This document shows positions 62,160 to 64,000 of a stretch of DNA of 64,000 nt, in pieces (the first letter of the stretch is position 1; every line of letters begins with the position of its first letter). The notes beneath the pieces are model-generated. The model saw only the letters and a program-made list of their open reading frames with translations, was not told the DNA's origin and did no database searches. The stretch is taken from contig CALVFI010000001.1 of NCBI GenBank assembly GCA_944326815.1, positions 124,001 through 188,000 of the forward strand, given 5' to 3'. Position numbers and translations under genes: made by a program. This DNA is from an uncultured Rikenellaceae bacterium (GTDB taxonomy: Bacteria > Bacteroidota > Bacteroidia > Bacteroidales > Rikenellaceae).

Positions 62160-63038
62160 ATGACCCTCATGAAACTCTTTTTACTTCTCACAGGGCTGTT
62201 CCTATACATATATACAACCGCAAAACCGCCCTATATTATTCCCGATGATTTAAAAACGGGCCGTTTCAAGGGGAAAGTAGCGTCTGTCCGCGAATTCCAC
62301 TACGATTTTCTCAAAGACCCAAAATATTCTCCCGAACAATTACCACCTATCGACACATGGACACTAACCCTCTATAACCCGGAAGGATTTATGACCCGAT
62401 GCGAAAGTTATTCCGCAACGGACACTCTTCCCCATACCATTAACACCTACCTGTATGACAGTACCGGTCGGCAAATGCTCTCCGCCATCACGGAACTAAC
62501 CGCCAATCATACCATACAAACCATTGAATACATTTACGATTCCCTCGGTCGGTTGGCTAAAGAAAACATTTTACCTTTCGGAATGCCCACCCTCTACCTC
62601 TATGATAAAAAAGGGTATCCCATCCGTTGCCTTTCAGGAAATACGCAGACAAGCTATCGTTACAACCGACATGGCCAGATCCGGAAAGAGGTCACCCGTC
62701 CATATCCACATCCTAAACAAAAAGCACGTCGCAAACGCCATCAGGTAGACACGAGATATGTCAAAAGGAGATATACATACCGGAATGGAGCTCCCTGGCA
62801 GATGAAACTGGATAAAACACAGAAAATACAATACGACAACAACGGAAATGTCGTATGTACAACCGATGTCATTTATATTTTTGACAATCCGAAAAACCCG
62901 GAAAAACCGAGAAAAGAGTTAGCACATTTATATGCCTCCTATGAATACGACAAACAAGGGAATTGGATCAAACGAGTCCAAACCTACCAGGGGAAAGTCA
63001 CCCGTATCACACTTCGCGAGATCACCTATTATCAATAG
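62160..63038 (+). CDS. Secreted protein with YD (RHS-like) repeats, function unknown
   Basis: 292-residue protein with a hydrophobic leader (MTLMKLFLLLTGLFLYIYTTA). The body contains at least six YD-type turns: YLYDSTGRQ, YIYDSLGRL, LYLYDKKGYP, YRYNRHGQI, IQYDNNGNV and YEYDKQGNW, about 25-70 residues apart. These repeats build RHS/teneurin shells, but here there is no large shell, toxin tip or core sequence; the protein is short and complete. Its middle is strongly basic (KQKARRKRHQVDTRYVKRR). GC content looks lower than in flanking genes. ATG 62169 is an alternative start. A small surface or periplasmic structural protein is the most that can be said. Confidence 0.82.
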   Translation: MTLMKLFLLLTGLFLYIYTTAKPPYIIPDDLKTGRFKGKVASVREFHYDFLKDPKYSPEQLPPIDTWTLTLYNPEGFMTRCESYSATDTLPHTINTYLYDSTGRQMLSAITELTANHTIQTIEYIYDSLGRLAKENILPFGMPTLYLYDKKGYPIRCLSGNTQTSYRYNRHGQIRKEVTRPYPHPKQKARRKRHQVDTRYVKRRYTYRNGAPWQMKLDKTQKIQYDNNGNVVCTTDVIYIFDNPKNPEKPRKELAHLYASYEYDKQGNWIKRVQTYQGKVTRITLREITYYQ

Positions 63039-63058
63039 CATCAATCCGGGAAAATCAC

Positions 63059-63066
63059 TATCTTTG
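63059..63066 (+). promoter_or_regulatory. -7 box (TATCTTTG) of dusB
   Basis: Exact TAnnTTTG match ending 23 nt before the dusB ATG. Confidence 0.65.
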
Positions 63067-63089
63067 CATCGCAAAGCAACCGGAACCAT

Positions 63090-64000
63090 ATGAAAATCGC
63101 AAACATAGAGCTGGGAGAAAAACCGCTGTTCCTCGCCCCTATGGAGGATGTGACCGACCCATCGTTCCGCTTCATGTGCAAGGAGTTCGGGGCGGATATG
63201 GTTTATACGGAATTCATCTCGAGCGACGGATTGATCCGTGATGCAGCCAAGTCGCGCGCCAAACTGAACATCTCCGACCAGGAACGTCCGGTAGGCATCC
63301 AGATCTACGGACATCTGATCGAGCCCATGGTCGAGGCAGCACGCGTAGCTGAAACGGCCCATCCCGACCTGATCGATATCAATTTCGGTTGCCCGGTCAA
63401 AAAAATTGCGGGACGCGGAGCCGGCAGCGGCATGATGAAGGATGTGCCGCTGATGGTAGAGATGACCCGACGCATCGTCGATGCGGTCCATACACCCGTA
63501 ACGGTAAAAACCCGGCTCGGCTGGGACGAAGAGCACAAGAACATCGAGGAGATCGCCCTGCGACTGCAGGATGTCGGCATCGCAGCCCTCACGATCCATG
63601 GCCGGACACGTGCCCAGATGTATCGTGGCGAAGCGGACTGGACATTGATCGGAGCCGTCAAGAACAATCCGCAGATTCACATTCCCATCATCGGCAACGG
63701 AGACATCGACTCGCCGGAGAAAGCCCGACAGGCATTCGATCGTTTTGGTGTGGACGGAGTCATGATTGGCCGGGCCACATACGGCCGTCCCTGGATTTTC
63801 CGCGAGGTACGCCATTACCTGCAAACGGGTGAAATACTGCCTCAACCCTCCGTATCCGAACGTGTTTCGATTGCCAAGCGCCATCTACTCAAGTCGGTTG
63901 AAGTGAAAGGAGAAAAGGTGGGTGTTCTGGAGATGCGACGTCACCTCTCCTGTTATTTCAAAGGTCTGCCGGATTTCAAGTCTACCCGACTGAAACTCGT
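63090..64000 (+). CDS. dusB: tRNA-dihydrouridine synthase DusB (partial, C-terminus off the edge)
   Basis: Flavin enzyme reducing uridines in tRNA; about 303 of an expected ~330 residues are present and the frame is open at the right edge. The FMN-binding barrel is plain: LFLAPMEDVTDPSFR at the N-terminus, INFGCPVKKIAGRGAGSG with the catalytic Cys, TVKTRLGWDE, LTIHGRTRAQMYRG (FMN ligands), PIIGNGDI and VMIGRATYGRPWIF. The start ATG at 63090 is supported by the promoter box 23 nt upstream. Confidence 0.96.
   Translation, partial: MKIANIELGEKPLFLAPMEDVTDPSFRFMCKEFGADMVYTEFISSDGLIRDAAKSRAKLNISDQERPVGIQIYGHLIEPMVEAARVAETAHPDLIDINFGCPVKKIAGRGAGSGMMKDVPLMVEMTRRIVDAVHTPVTVKTRLGWDEEHKNIEEIALRLQDVGIAALTIHGRTRAQMYRGEADWTLIGAVKNNPQIHIPIIGNGDIDSPEKARQAFDRFGVDGVMIGRATYGRPWIFREVRHYLQTGEILPQPSVSERVSIAKRHLLKSVEVKGEKVGVLEMRRHLSCYFKGLPDFKSTRLKL

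Noticed and set aside
62160..63038. A contractile or RHS toxin locus suggested by YD repeats
   Set aside because: No RHS core, toxin domain, immunity gene, VgrG or PAAR protein is nearby; the flanks are argS and dusB.
1..64000. tRNA or rRNA genes, insertion sequences, prophage or integrative elements
   Set aside because: Reading both strands I found no cloverleaf-like sequence in the gaps, no transposase or integrase, and no boundary direct repeats; nearly all sequence is accounted for by housekeeping genes and short spacers.

Overview
The window is an ordinary, gene-dense stretch of chromosome from a member of the Bacteroidetes, most likely order Bacteroidales (a Rikenellaceae/Alistipes-like or Bacteroidaceae-like gut anaerobe; family not proven). 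The grounds are: many genes preceded by a TAnnTTTG -7 box, the Bacteroidetes sigma-ABfr signature; almost no Shine-Dalgarno sequences; a biotin/Na+ methylmalonyl-CoA decarboxylase operon with epimerase and MeaB (propionate/succinate fermentation); a glycine-lipid acyltransferase pair (GlsA/GlsB); PorX; DUF4270 and DUF3098 proteins; and a 30-residue COX24-like basic protein between HU and RNase G. I see no insertion sequence, prophage, CRISPR array, rRNA or tRNA.

Layout. 1-2294 (minus): start of the division/cell-wall cluster (rsmH, ftsL-like, ftsI running off the left edge). 2521-9057: beta-mannosidase, cupin, ffh, folD and a secreted esterase, separated by strong hairpin terminators. 9086-10860 (minus): glsA and glsB. 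10967-15046 (minus): mce-mmdA-mmdD-mmdC-mmdB, followed divergently by a cysteine-less thioredoxin-fold protein and meaB. 17008-21474 (minus): rnhA, a DksA-like protein and a large eukaryote-type ileS. 21661-27420 (plus): gcvT, nhaD, rpmH, PASTA protein, rluD, ndk. 27475-32119 (minus): topA, DUF4270 lipoprotein, short GT5 protein. 32215-38453 (minus): YfhO-like protein, ftsX, DUF3098, uppP, truB, queA. 38563-39546 (plus): polyprenyl diphosphate synthase. 39714-47257 (minus): PpiD-like foldase, and a coaX/outer-membrane barrel/TPR/lptC/CNNM-CBS operon. 47311-52719 (minus): HU, COX24-like protein, rng, mfd. 53081-55170 (plus): porX and tsaE. 55300-59034 (minus): secreted EEP phosphatase, S9 lipoprotein peptidase, Nudix hydrolase. 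59044-60114 (plus): pyrE and an SRPBCC protein. 60283-62064 (minus): argS. 62160-64000 (plus): YD-repeat secreted protein and dusB running off the right edge.

How the parts work together. The mmd operon and MeaB belong to the succinate-to-propionate route: the mutase (not in this window, serviced by MeaB) makes one methylmalonyl-CoA epimer, Mce interconverts the epimers, and MmdADCB decarboxylates to propionyl-CoA while pumping Na+; NhaD, a Na+/H+ antiporter 8 kb away, can couple that gradient to protons. Much of the rest is envelope biogenesis (FtsI, FtsL, FtsX, UppP, LptC, PpiD, beta-barrel, polyprenyl synthase, GlsAB) mixed with translation and RNA genes (ileS, argS, queA, truB, rluD, dusB, tsaE, rsmH, rpmH, ffh).

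No clearly novel multi-gene system is visible. The most interesting items are small or atypical: the 30-aa basic protein, two promoters placed only 7 nt before the start codon, the N-terminal-domain-only glycogen-synthase-like protein overlapping DUF4270, the cysteine-less thioredoxin-fold protein upstream of meaB, the Cys-rich tail on Mce, and the short YD-repeat protein.
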